The notes under the pieces were generated by a model, which saw only the letters and a list, made by a program, of their open reading frames with translations, was not told where the DNA came from and made no database searches. A stretch of DNA of 64,000 bases. Source: Berberis thunbergii. Lineage: Eukaryota > Streptophyta > Magnoliopsida > Ranunculales > Berberidaceae. Below are positions 44,838 through 56,723 of the stretch, in pieces. The first letter of the stretch is position 1, and every line of letters starts with the position of its first letter. The translations under genes were made by a program, and so were the position numbers. Where the stretch lies: positions 1 through 64,000 of the forward strand of contig QNQO01009173.1 in the NCBI GenBank assembly GCA_003290165.1, given 5' to 3'.

Positions 44838-47800
44838 TTAGGAGGATCTTTTTAAGTAAGCCAAAACACCAAGCCCAGCTACAATGGCAGCCCCAGCAGC
44901 AACAGAGCTGTAGGCGGCAGCCCAGGCATCTCTTGGTGCATGATCCAGACTTCCGGAACTACTGCCCCTCTTCTTAGTAGCAGATGCTGGATAATCTAAA
45001 TGCAGCCTAAGACCCTGTTTGAAGAAAGTCAGCTTAGCATTCCTACAGAACGTTTGTAAATGAGGGTTTACACTAATCTCGTAAAAGAAAATTATTCTAA
45101 CAGCTTTAGATTACCACCATACCTTCAAACCAACTTGTCTGGCATGGTCCACAGCAGCTGCAAGATCACTGTCAGATGCAAGCACGACTTTGTCGTGGTC
45201 TTCATCCTCGTACTACAAAACATGATCAGAGAAGGTGAATACATAGCTGGAAATGAAGAAAATCTTAGCAGCTATTACAAAAAAAAATGACATGTTTCAG
45301 TCTACCATAACATGTGGCAGATGATTCCGATCGATATCATCACCGACCCTCTGAAGAATAGAAGTTATAAGGTCGCTCAAACTCCGGGTATCTGAATTCA
45401 GCATCAAAAGCAACAAATAAGTTAGATTCTTGACAAAAAACAAGAATTTCATAACATTTTGATTTCTTGATCTCAGAAACTTTTGTATAATTTAAGCGGT
45501 GCCATGAAAACTTTTTATATTCTTTAGCAAATGTGGAAACCACATATTTTCCATCACCTCAGCAAAGGTGATACTGGAAATTTTTTGGCCCCGTAGATCT
45601 GCTAGGTAAACTATATGTATTCAATGGAAAGAACCAATCCACTAACTCGTTTCTATAGATCAAATAATTAATTTAAATAACCAAACATGTATAAGTTGAT
45701 GCTAAACTGGTTGGTTTATCAGTAAGGCACCCTAGACAGATAAGGATCTGTCATATGGTGAGACTCTCCTTGATATATCTTTAGAATACAATGAATTAAG
45801 AACTGCATCAACCAACTGTAGCACAGCCGGCATCCCTCCTCACCATAGGTAACTGTGGGTTCAGAGTATCCCTAGTGAAAGAGTGCCTAGGAGGCTAATC
45901 GTGTAATTGATTCATATGATTCAGAGATCCATTAAAAGCCTTGCCTAAGAATAAATAAATATGGTCCATACCACAGTTGAATCTGTGCATCCGACCCTTT
46001 TTATCTTCAATCTTGAAGCCAAATGTGAAAGGCATTCCAGTTGGTGCAAAAGTAGATGATCTCCCCGGTTCTGTCACATCAGAAGCCATTTTCAAGGACC
46101 CCTCACTGAGAAGTAAACAATGCCATATTAGCAGCACAAAATAATAAAAGTGTTAGAGTCAGTCATGCTTCAATGCAGTTACAAGAATGGGTATACCTTT
46201 GTGTGTCATCATCATCACTCAAAGGTCCCAATGTCATGGCAGAATCCCAGAATTTTTGCATCATAGTGCTTGCTGCCTCGTTATTTCCAACTCCAGTATT
46301 TCCAACCTAGTTAATGAGAAAGATGATCGGTATCAAACCAACTTCCAAACTTCTCATTCCAAAGACATCACGATTCTCCGCGGCGAAAATAATAAAATTA
46401 AGGCCTACATTAGTTTTGAGAACAAAACAGTTCAACTAGTAAGAAGGATTTCTTATGTCTGTTTGTTTTACTCAGTTTTACAGGTAAACTGAACCAAGTT
46501 TCATATAACCATCATCAAGCAACTGGTTGAACCTGAATCCCTTAAGTGAAAATCTGAAAATCTACATAACTGGTTGATTCTGTCTAAGTTATGATTTCTA
46601 CCTAGGTGTCAAACAATAGATACAATTTAGCAAAGTTTAATTTACAACAGCTATCCATCAACATGTCCATGAAATGGAATCACCTAAAAACAACAGCTAA
46701 GGTTCTTGATAGCATACTCAACTATGACGTTTGTGTCTTAGATATCTCTCTCTTCATAAAAATAAAAATAAAAAAAATCAAATGCGCTAAACCACAATGC
46801 CTGGCAGAATTGGCCCAAAGGAAATTATTAAGAAATGATAATTCTTTCCTAAAGGAAAATTGCGAGTCTGTATTAATATCACATTTAGATTAGTAATAGA
46901 TATGAATCATCACAATACAACAAATATTATAAGTTATTTTCATCAATAATTGTAGTAGGACATTGCTTCAGAAATCAGAACACATACAAAAAAGTCTTTG
47001 AATAATAAGATAACTTTTTTAACGAGTAAATATCTATTTCATACTTCAAACGCAACTCCATACTTTACCTATATCCTTCCCACTTATATGTCATAATTTT
47101 ATGCCAATGACCTGAAGAATCAATGACTAACTTGCATGTTTCCTACAACTTAAAATATAAAAGATGGACCGCCTTGATTGGAACATAAAATGACACCAGA
47201 ATCTTCAAAAGATAACTTACCGTGGCTACAGCAGCATGGGTAATATGGATTACATCAAGAACAGAGACAACAGTTCCATCTGTTAAAAAATAGAAAATTA
47301 TGAACTGATAAGACAAGGAGAATACCCTGAATATCTATTTACTACATCCCATTTTTAGGGGAATGCAAAGCTACCTTTGTCTACAACAGGAAGGTGTAAG
47401 AATTTCCCATCATGCATTGTATGTAGGGCATCAACGATAGGTGTGTCAACAGTTGCACATTCTGGATTTGGAGTCATAACCTAGATATAAAAGCAGGTAC
47501 TTACTTAGGGATCGTGTAACTTCTTCATTAACAAAAAGTATTATAGCATCCAATAAAATAGACATGGGAAAGTTTTGAAAATGTCAAAACTGGAGGTTGC
47601 ATTTGAACAAGATTTTAGCTTCAGAAATAATCTGTCAAAAGGCAGTGGTGTTGCAGAACATGCCTTCTCAACAAGTGTCGATGCTGGAGAAAGATTAAGA
47701 GCAACCACTCGCATCAAGATATCCTTTGATCTGAAATAACATTGTGAAATAGATGCTAGAATCAAGAGATACAATAACTGTACAATAATAGGAAATTTAT

Positions 47801-49251
47801 GTGGAAAAATAAAGCAAACTTGACACACAAAATTTAAATCGAAAGTTCCTCACGTTAGTATTCCCCGTGGTTTGTCCTCAACTGTCACAACAGCTGAGTT
47901 TAATCGCAACTCAAGCATCTTTTTGGCAGCAGTTAAGACTGAATCAGTTGGTGACAATGATACAATCCTGAAAATTGCAATATCCAAGTTAATCAAACAA
48001 ATGTTAGACTGCACCCATCGTAAAAATATAAACAACAACAACAAGAAGGATATTACCTACTTTGAATTTTCTGGAATTATAGTAGACAAAGAAGGTCTAA
48101 ACATCCGATCTCGAAGAGTTTCAATGAATGTGTTAGGACCTGCACAATCAACACAAAAGAAGCTCGACATCAGACCTTTGTTTCTTACAAGCATAGATTA
48201 ATAAAGCACTGATTTCACAGATTCATAATTGGAAATTATCTAAGAAATGGCAAACAAACAAATATTTGTGATAACACCAACCAGATGCAGTCCCCCAATG
48301 TTTTTCCACTCCTTCAACAGCTGCTGCAATGGCTTTTCCTTTCTCAGCCGCTCTTTCCATGCGAGCAATAGCATCATAAAGACACTTTGCAATATCGAGT
48401 AATGCAATAACCTCCCCATTTTCCACAACAGGCAAATGTCTGAATTTACCTGCATAAATACTTGAACAATAATTACAAAGGAAAGGGTAAAAGAAGGAAG
48501 TTTACAGAAAGTAAATAAAAAAGAACACCGTTACCAACCTTGCACCATCTTCTGCAGGGCTTCTACGGCTAATGTATCTGAAAGAACAAAAACAGGATTC
48601 CTTGTCATGACTTTGGAAACAGGCGTATCCTCAGGATTAATATCACGAGCAATCACTCGCATCGCTATGTCCTAAATTAGAAACAAGCATCAGAACCGCA
48701 AAAAAAATAAAAAAATAAAAAAATAAAATTAAAATTAAAATAATAATAATACTGAGGATCATTAATATATCTACAATGGTGGCACAAAACAGCATACCTT
48801 ATCAGTTAGGATTCCACTAAGTAAAGCATTTGAGTCAGTTAGTAGCAAGGCATCAACTTTACGAGCAGCCATGCGGCGGCATGCCTCATAGATAGTCGTA
48901 GTTTCAGAAATTGTCAGCGCCCTTGACAGACGCAATCGTTTTACTGTCCGCTCACCATTGAATCCTCTGGTACGGATAAAAATAAGGATGATTAAATTAT
49001 AAAGGAATCATTTTTGTACTTCTGTTGCAATCTAACTATTTCATTGTCATCTAACTATTTCGTTATCATCTAAATTCAACTAATAAGAATTATGAGCACA
49101 AGTGTTTGCAAATTGCATGAGTATAGTTTCCAACAACATATTAATTTTACCCCCTAAACCTAAAGAACAATTCGACATTGAAAAAATATTGACAAAACAA
49201 AATTTCAGAATCAAAATGCTCCTAAATTAACCTAGTATTAGAAGAACAAAC

Positions 49252-49283
<32 letters not shown>

Positions 49284-49440
49284 TGAAAGCTTACGCGATG
49301 TTGCGAGAGGACATAGAATGTCTCCTTCCAGCCTCAACAATCCCACTAATGTTATCTGAACTTTTCTTCTTCGTCTGCAGCGGCGAGCTCGTCAACGCCA
49401 AACTCTTCCTTGAAGAACCTCCTCCTCCTCCTCCATTCAT
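44838..49440 (-). CDS. CBS-pair / PB1 domain protein, CBSCBSPB family
   Basis: Fourteen exons with consistent phases give 545 residues: 49440-49295, 48966-48798, 48671-48539, 48449-48282, 48139-48061, 47967-47854, 47730-47664, 47480-47375, 47279-47221, 46306-46197, 46105-45972, 45391-45306, 45212-45123, 45014-44838. The order is a glycine/serine-rich N-terminus, a first CBS pair (about residues 60-185; GILTDKDIAMRVIA, KFRHLPVVENGEVIALLDI), a second CBS pair (about 225-345; GILTSKDILMRVVA, DGKFLHLPVVDKDG), a PB1 domain (about 405-495; FKIEDKKGRMHRF, DSDLAAAVDHAR), and a C-terminal transmembrane anchor (about 515-540) ending KRSS. CBS pairs bind adenosyl ligands and PB1 mediates pairing; the physiological role of this plant family is not settled. 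Arabidopsis members are about 550 aa. Exon 7 uses a GC donor (GAGAAG/GCATGT). A leader intron (49752-49464) precedes the ATG. Confidence 0.93.
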
Positions 49441-49463
49441 CTTTTATCGCTCCTCCTCCTCCT

Positions 49464-49752
49464 CTGCAACAACCAAAATTTACTAATCAACTAATTGAAT
49501 TCAATAACATTTCAAACCCTAACCAATCAATTTAATCAAATTCAAGAACGGTTCTGCAACCAAAATTTCTGAATCCAATCAATTTAACCAAATTCAAGAA
49601 CGGTTCCGCAACCAAAATTTCTGAATCAACTAATTAAATTCAATAACATTTTCAAACCCTAACCAATCAATCTAAGAAAATTCAAGAACGGTTTTAATTG
49701 ATGTTTCAAAACATTTACAAATGAAAAACTGATTGAAAGACAGAGGAATTAC
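49464..49752 (-). other. 5' leader intron of the CBSCBSPB gene, with tandem duplication
   Basis: Minus-strand donor GCTCG/GTAATT at 49752 and acceptor TTGTTGCAG at 49464 define a 289-bp intron 23 bp upstream of the ATG. It contains repeated blocks: AAATTCAAGAACGGTTC occurs three times and AAATTCAATAACATTT...AAACCCTAACCAATCAAT twice. The leader exon lies upstream, from 49753 to about 49990. Confidence 0.6.
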
Positions 49753-50088
49753 CGAGCTGCGGTCGGAATTCTTATCGGAATTGACAATTCCGCGAAGAAA
49801 ACCCGACCGTGAGGGATTGAGGGTGTTTAGGAACGAAGAAAGGAGAGAAACAAAAAAAAAAAACTCTAGGGGAAGCGAAGAGGGAAGGATGATGATGAGA
49901 TTGAATGGACGAAAAAGACCACTAAATGGCCTGCTTGCACGTCAACTGATAAGAGAAACCAATATCTCCAATTTTACGGGAATCTAATCTTTCTTTCTTT
50001 CTTCACTCTGCTGTGATCTTTTTCTTACGTCTTCAAATCGTGTTTGGTTGCGTTTTTTGTTTTTTTGTAAGTTTTTGAGTGATTCTAC

Positions 50089-50231
50089 GTGACGAGGAAA
50101 CCAGCGAGGAAAAAGAGGTGGCAGGGTGTGAACCGTTCACCTCTCCAGGTCAAAATAGTGGACATATATTTCGAGAAGGTGAACGGTTCATACCCTCCCA
50201 CCTCCCTTTTCTCGCTGGTTTCCTCGCCCAC
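50089..50231. repeat. Palindromic MITE
   Basis: The left arm GTGACGAGGAAACCAGCGAG...GTGAACCGTTCACCT is mirrored by AGGTGAACGGTTCATACC...CTCGCTGGTTTCCTCGCCCAC. The arms are about 55 bp with a spacer of about 30 bp, nearly fully self-complementary. Superfamily unassigned. It sits just upstream of the CBSCBSPB leader exon. Confidence 0.75.
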
Positions 50232-50622
50232 TTCCTCGACATTTAGAATTTCTGTTTTTGTAATGAAATCGAGGTCAAGGTTACATATTCACCCTTTTGT
50301 TTATGTTGAGTTTTGAATGTGCATGTGTGATTGCGAGGTTGGCATGCCAACTGGAATATAGTTGTGTTATTCTATTTTTATTATTACCGCGAGGTTAAAT
50401 TAGAAGGTTTTTATTTTATTTTATATTATGGTAAGTAAATGATCATGAATGTTGACTTAAAAATGGACTTAACCAGTTTTTGATACTACCAATTTTGCTT
50501 AAGAAGAGTATGACAGCATTTTTTTTCTGCACCATCCCGCCACCACTTTTCCTATCTTCCTCTTCTTCTTTGTAGTTGTTGATGTTTTTATTATTATTTG
50601 TTATTTGTCTCTTTTTTTTTTC

Positions 50623-50755
50623 TTGCCCCTCGGTCAGATTCGTGCGAATGAGGTAGCCTCATTTCAACATGCAGGCCTCTGCAAGTAGGGGTTCTCATTC
50701 ACAGAGGCTCGTGCTAGTGGGGCTTCCCTATTTGCACAAATCTACTCGAGGGCAA
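50623..50755. repeat. Palindromic MITE flanked by T/A runs
   Basis: TTGCCCCTCGGTCAGATTCG at the left and, reversed, TTGCCCTCGAGTAGATTTGTGCAAATAGGG at the right in inverted orientation, around a CATGCAGGCCTCTGC centre. The same element is at 54760-54891, and a degenerate relative at about 34430-34500. Confidence 0.6.
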
Positions 50756-51031
50756 AAATAAAACAAAAGAGACGAGAAAAATATAAAGATAAAAATAAGA
50801 AGGTAAAGGGCAGGGTGGGGGTGTCGCTAATGGTGGAAAAGAAGAGAATGGGAAGAGAGGAGATGGAAAACAGATGAAGAAAACTCGAAGTAATTATTGC
50901 GTCACCGGTAAATCTGATAAATATTCACTAAGGAAGGTTTGAGACTAAAAGACACATCTTTCGATGCATATTATGTCTAAGTTTTTCTCCATAAGACAAC
51001 TTTATATATTTACTATACAAATGTGAGGTAT

Positions 51032-51524
51032 TGTTGGAGTTTGTATAGCTAATAACCAACATTGAAAAAAAAAATATGCGTCTTTTGCACTTGAAGAGAA
51101 AATATGTGTCTTTTGATTTAAGAAAAAATGTGTCTGATTAATACACCATTTTGTTTTCTTTTTCACTTCTGAGAGAAATTACATTTGGTAAATTCGACAG
51201 AACCAACACCCTTGTGCTACATTCTTGGTATTAGATAGTTGAATCCTGATAATCAGACGCCTAATTAATTACAGCACCGAGTAGGGACGAATTCTGTCTA
51301 TAGGACATATCGTATTCGCTAGCATCTATCTACAAATCAAGACGTACAAAACTCTGCCAATTCAAGATAGTGATTTCATAAGCCTCTCTATCTACAATAC
51401 AAGTTAGTAGATTTATTTATTTTATTTTATTTAATTATATTGAATTTATAATGTAAATAGTATTTGAATTGTTATATTATTTATTTTTACTAAATTTATA
51501 CACGGTTTTGATTATTCTCCAACG
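51032..51524. repeat. Probable solo LTR, copy A
   Basis: Begins TGTTGGAGTTTG and ends CTCCAACG, inverted-end logic typical of copia LTRs. Contains AATTCTGTCTATAGGACAT. No internal retroelement sequence is adjacent, and no target duplication is visible. Duplicated as 55167-55721. Confidence 0.4.
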
Positions 51525-52316
51525 ATCACTTAGATCTGCGAAGGTGGTATTGTTGTAGCAGACTTGAGTTTATGACCTAGGCTAAGTTGAAATATTGAAC
51601 TAACCATTAATGAATGATGCACATAGAAAAATGTGATGAAATAGTTAGTTGTAGGGAGTTGAGACAATCATTTGTATCTACAGGTTCCAATTCATTCCAC
51701 TGTCACCATTACAAACTATGCATAATGCACAATATATAAATAACTTTAAGTAATATCAATTGTCAAGAAAACTTCATCTAATCTACATGGAAAGACAATG
51801 GATCCAATAATTTACTTTATAATGAGTGTTAAATTAAATTGGTATATAAAATTAATAGACAAATTAATTTCAAATGTAAAGTTATATGTTTACAAAAACT
51901 TTGAGTTATTTGTGATTTGTTCCCTATTAATAAAATACAAAATTAAACATCAATATACGAATTTATCTCGAAAAAATACTTAAAAAACCTTATTTTTTCT
52001 TAAAGCAAACAAGAGAGATTCAGGTTGCTGGTAGCGATAGTAGAAAAGGAAAATAAATCAAAGGAGAGAGGGAAGGAAATGAAGAGTGGAGGAGGCAGGA
52101 TGGTTGTCGGGTCTCGTAGTAAATAAATAGAGGGAGCATAAAAAAAAAAGGGCAAGGCAGAGTGGGTTGTTAGCATCACGTCGACATTTCAAGATCAGCT
52201 ACAACTACTTGAAAAAGTTTACTACTGAAATGGTACATGTTTTTGGTACAAAAATTTAAACAGAAAGATCTGAAGCAAGACTCTTGTATATGAAAATTTA
52301 CTTCAAAAATAATATA

Positions 52317-52388
52317 CGCCGTTGCCGGGGATCGAACCCGGGTCACCCGCGTGACAGGCGGGAATACTTACCACTATACTACAACGAC
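52317..52388 (-). tRNA. trnD-GUC: tRNA-Asp (anticodon GUC)
   Basis: The 72-nt sequence folds into a standard cloverleaf: acceptor GTCGTTG/CAACGGC with discriminator G, D-arm, anticodon stem CCCGC/GCGGG around loop CTGTCAC (anticodon GTC), and T-arm CCGGG-TTCGATC-CCCGG. No intron. A TTTTT run follows within 15 nt on the minus strand as a pol III terminator. All expected pairs are present, so it looks functional. It lies in local duplication copy A. Confidence 0.95.
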
Positions 52389-53346
52389 TTTGTTGCTCTG
52401 GTGTGTTATATATTTAAATCTCTTGTAAGTAGAGTATTGTCCATGGTGGGTGCTCTTAAAGATTGATCACCACCCAAAACCAATGGATGAACAATCAAAC
52501 ACATTTATGTTACTTCTTCCAACTTTTCTGCCTCGGCAGTAAGCAACACTAGAAATCAAAGACAGTGGAGTCAAAGCTCTCACAAGGTATGTTAAACAAA
52601 CCCCACTGATGCATTTCTGTATTCCTACTCAATACTTTTTGAAATGTTCAAAATATTGTTTATTCAGTTTTGGGATTATTTGTTTATGTGTTCTGCTCTG
52701 TTTATGATATGGGGTTGGTTTTATAATCATGGAATATGCAAGAATTGTGGGTTGTGATTGTTTGATATTTTATGCTTTGGAGACATTAACAATCAGTTAC
52801 TGAAACTTCCCAGCATGGTTTAACTTCTAAATGTGATCCAGAATCAAGCTTACTTGATCACCCAAATCTCCAATTTCACTGCCTTAAACCTTAATTTTCT
52901 TGAAAGGGGTTCATGATGGGTACTAGTGATTTTGTGTTGGTTTTGATGATGGTGTTATTTTGTGTGTTGTTTATCAATGGTGGGAATGGTGACATTAATA
53001 CAAATATTAGAAGTTGTGATGTTTGTAGTTAGAACATTGATATTGGTGATAATGGTTATGAGAGTGGGATAACATTGATAATGACAGTGATATTATTGAA
53101 AAATAACATCCACATGAGGATGGAAACCCTTACGTACCATGATTTTTCCTATAGGCACTCTTGAAGACTGGTGGTGCAAAGCAGCTGAAGTTGTGGATAT
53201 GCATACTTTTTGAAATGTTCAAAATAGTGTTTATTCAGTTTTGGGATTCTTTGTTTATGTGTTCTGCTCTGTTTATGATATGGGGTTGGTTTTAAGAATT
53301 GTGGATCTCATTGATGATGATTACAATTTACAAATATGGTTTAGTG

Positions 53347-53625
53347 TAGGGTTGTTCACTGTTTGATTTTGGGTGGAAATCGTCAACCGAACTGAAATTG
53401 AACAGTTCTTAATTTATATAAATCGCAAAATGAGCTTTTAAGCTAAAATGTTATTAAAACAGATATAAAATCGAACCGATCAGAATAAATTAATTATTTT
53501 TATATATAATATACAATATATATTATATATATTCGATTTGTTTGATTTTGTCGGTTAAAATCACTTAAAAATAAAAAATCGAACAGTTCGATTGGTTTAA
53601 TCGATTATTTGTTTTTTTAACTCTA
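53347..53625. mobile_element. hAT-type MITE, diverged copy
   Basis: Starts TAGGGTTGTTCACTGTTTGA. Flanks GTTTAGTG (53339-53346) and GTTTAGTT (53626-53633) match at 7 of 8 positions. The interior AAAATCGAACCGAT...TCGGTTAAAATCAC is shared with the 11373-11733 MITE. Confidence 0.65.
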
Positions 53626-53640
53626 GTTTAGTTGAGTGAG

Positions 53641-53819
53641 GCTAGGGAACCAGGTTTTGCAACCATGTTTTATAACCAAGATGATGTGACATCGCTAGAA
53701 AAGGTGTTTTTTACAACCTCGAGATACACATAAACACTTTGAAAATTTCATTATTATTTCAAGATCATGCCACGTCTCCATGATTATAAAACCTGGTTGT
53801 AAAAACATGATTTCCTAGC
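53641..53819 (+). repeat. MITE, 'TAGGGAACCAGGTTTTGCAA' family, best-preserved copy
   Basis: Inverted ends GCTAGGGAACCAGGTTTTG and, reversed, GCTAGGAAATCATGTTTTTA, with a second inverted pair inside (GATGATGTGACATC / GCCACGTC region). About 179 bp. Copies at 9355-9512, 11230-11755 and 63397-63574, plus fragments near the window start. Confidence 0.65.
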
Positions 53820-54759
53820 ATTTTCGAGTTTAGTTCAGTGAGTAATCTGATCGCTAATTTGTGTGTGTAGCCTTGTGTGCACTGTGAATAACAAGTGCTT
53901 GGGTACAGTGCAGAGATAAATAATTAGATACCCCTCTTGGAGCAAGAGTTGGATTAAACAATTTGCCCACTTCCTTAGATAAGAGAGATTAAGATTTTGT
54001 TGTGTGAAACAATCAAAGCATCATCCTCACTTTTACGTATCTTAAAGATGATAGATAGTGTTTGACTGGCTGGTTTGGCCTGGCAAGCCTTCAACTTATT
54101 TTCCAATAGATACATTATTATTATTTTATTTAACAAAGTTAAAACTTGAAAGCTTTAACTTTAAGCAAGGAATGAAATCTCCCGACATTTTGGTTTTTTA
54201 AATTATGAAAAGAAAAAGAACGAAAGAAAAAATATTTTTTTAAGGTTTTATTCGAATTTTTTAAAGGTTGTTTCTTTGTTAATTTCAGAATTTTTTCTTA
54301 AATTTTGTTTTTCATAAAATTACAAAAACCATCTATCAAAAATTACATTTTTTGAAGTGTTTTTTTTTTAAATTAAAAGGTTAAATTATTACCGTGAGGT
54401 TAAATTAGAAGGTTTTATTTTTTATATTATGGTAAGTAAATGATCATGAATGTTGACTAAAAATGAACTTAACCAGTGTTTGACACTACCAATTTTGCTT
54501 AAGAAGAGTATCACAACATTTTTTTCACCCCTCCTGATGCCAGAGCCGCACCATCCCGCCACCACTTTTCCTATCTTCCTCTTTTCCTCTGTAGTTGTTG
54601 TTGTTCTTATTCTTCTTTGTTCTTCGTCTTTTTTTTTTTTTATCCCTTTTCATATTTTATTCTCTCCTCACATTCCCCCTCGCTGGCGACATCACCCCTC
54701 CCTGGATCCTTTTCTTCCTTTTTTTTTTTTTTTCCTTATTCTCCTTGACTTTTTTTTTC

Positions 54760-54891
54760 TTGCCCTTGATCAGATTCGTGCAAATGAGGTAGCCTCATTC
54801 CAACATGCAGGCCTCTGCAAGTAGGGGTTCTCATTCGCAGAGGCTCGTGCTAGTAGGGCTTCCCCATTTGCACGAATCTACTTGAGGGCAA
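54760..54891. repeat. Palindromic MITE flanked by T/A runs, second copy
   Basis: TTGCCCTTGATCAGATTCGT and, reversed, TTGCCCTCAAGTAGATTCGT pair as inverted arms. Homologous to 50623-50755. Confidence 0.65.
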
Positions 54892-55166
54892 AAAAAACAA
54901 AGAATACGAGAAAAAAGATAAATATAAAAATAAGAAGGTAAAGGGCAGGGTGGGGGTGTCGTCGATGGTGGAAAATAGGAGAGGAGGAAGAGAGGAGATG
55001 GAAAACAGAAGAAGAAAACTCAAAGTAATTACTACGTCATCGGTAAATCCGATAAATATTCACTAAGGAAGGTTCAAGACCAAAAGATACCTTTCTCGAT
55101 GCATATTATGTCTAATTTTTAATCCAGAATACAACTTTATATATTTACTATACAAGTGTGGGGTAT

Positions 55167-55721
55167 TGTTGGAGTTTGTATAACAAATAACCAACATTGA
55201 AGAAAAAAAATGTGTCTTTTGCACTTGAAGAGAAAAAATGTGTCTTTTGATTTAAGAAATGATATGTCTGATCAACACACCATTTTGTTCTCTATATATT
55301 GAAGAATAAAACAAGTTATTCAATCACATTAATTTTCTAAAGTTATTCATTCTTCTTCACTTTTGAGAGAGATTGCATTCAGTAAATTCGCCATAACCAA
55401 CACCTTTGTGCTACGGTGTTGGTATTAGATAGTTGAATCCTGACAGTTAGACGCCTAAAGAACTACAGCACCGAGTAGGGGCGAATTCTGTCTATAGGAC
55501 ATAGCGTATCCCACTAGCCTCTATCTACAAATCAAGACGTACAAACTCTGCCAGTTAAAGATAGTGAGTTCGCAAGCCTCTATCTACAATACAAGTTAGT
55601 AGATTTATTTATTTTATTTGATTTGATTTCGTTGTAATCAATTTATAATGCAAATAATATTTGTATTGTTATATTATTTATTTTTACTAAATTTATACAT
55701 TGTTCTGATTGTTCTCCAACA
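55167..55721. repeat. Probable solo LTR, copy B
   Basis: 555 bp from TGTTGGAG to CTCCAACA, homologous to 51032-51524 and with better-preserved termini. The adjacent 5-mers (GGTAT, ATCAC) do not match, so insertion as a solo LTR is not proven. Confidence 0.4.
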
Positions 55722-56636
55722 ATCACTAGATCTGCGAAGGTGGTATGCTTGTAGTTGTAGCAGACTTGAGTTCATGACTTAGGCTAAGTTGAAATATTGA
55801 ACTAACCATTAACGAATAATGTACATAGAAAAATGGTATGAAATAGTTAGTTGTAGGGAGTTGAGACAGTCATTTAGTCAACTGGTTTGTATGTACAGGT
55901 TCCAATTCATTCCACTGTCACCATTACAAACTATGCAGAATGCACAATACATAAATAACTTTACAAAACACCAATTGTTAAGGAAAACTTCATTTAATCT
56001 ATGTGGAAAGACAATGGATCCAACAACCTACTTTGTAAGAGCACAAAAGATAAATATATGAGGGACAAATCAAATTGATATATAAAGTTAAGGGACAATT
56101 TAATTTCAAATGTAAAGTTATATGTTTACAAAAAATTTGGGTTATTTGTGATGTCCCCTATTAATAAAATACAAAACTTGACCTCAATATACGAATTTAT
56201 CTTGAGAAAATACTTAAAAAACCTTCTTATTTCTTAAAGCAAACAAGAGAGGTTTGGGTTGCTGGTAGCGATGGTAGGAAATGGAAATAAATCAAGCATA
56301 GAGGGAAGGAAAGGAAGCGTGGAGGAGGTGGAATAGTTGTCGATCTCATAGTAAACAAATAGAGAGAGCATAAAAGAAAAAATAAAAAAAGGGCGAGGCA
56401 AGGCGGGGTTGTTAGCATCAAAGTCAACAAATCACAAATAACCTTAAAAAATTTCAAAAGTGAGGGGGGCAATTGATCCCACGTAGATCCTTCCCTGTTC
56501 AGGAGGACTACAACTACTTCAAAAGTTTACTACTAAAATGGTAAATGTTAGGAATTCCCCAAACAGCCCAAATGTTAGACAGAGAGATCCAAAGCAAGAC
56601 TCTTGAATATAAAAATTTACCTCAAAAAATGATATA

Positions 56637-56708
56637 CGCCGTTGCCGGGGATCGAAACCGGGTTACCTGCGTGACAGGCGGGAATACTTACCACTATACT
56701 ACAACGAC
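56637..56708 (-). pseudogene. Decayed tRNA-Asp (GUC) copy
   Basis: Aligned to 52317-52388, this copy changes anticodon-stem GCGGG to GCAGG (a C-A mismatch), the variable loop TGACC to TAACC, and T-stem CCGGG to CCGGT. The last change removes the universally conserved G53-C61 pair. Acceptor stem and anticodon are intact, and a T6 run follows. The tRNA would probably be unstable. It sits in local duplication copy B, 16 bp from a hAT insertion. Confidence 0.85.
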
Positions 56709-56723
56709 TTTGTTACTCCAGTG

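Larger units (their letters stand above)
50382..52853. repeat. Local duplication, copy A
   Basis: Collinear with 54387-58374 across its length, from ACCGCGAGGTTAAATTAGAAGG to GATCCAGAATCAAGCTTAC. It contains a palindromic MITE (50623-50755), a probable solo LTR (51032-51524) and the intact tRNA-Asp gene. It lacks the hAT insertion present in copy B. Confidence 0.85.
53301..54249. repeat. Duplicated block shared with 63065-64000
   Basis: From GTGGATCTCATTGATGATG to AAATATTTTTTTAAGGTTTT this block matches the last 936 bp of the window, with small indels. It carries two adjacent MITEs (53347-53625 and 53641-53819). A short piece just before it (53200-53300) also repeats the GAAATGTTCAAAATA...TGGGGTTGGTTTT segment of copies A and B. 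Confidence 0.85.

Noticed and set aside
47541..47828. Read-through past CBSCBSPB exon 7 as the real coding end
   Set aside because: The family sequence resumes exactly at the next exon (VMTPNPEC) if a GC donor is used, and the read-through residues have no similarity to the family.
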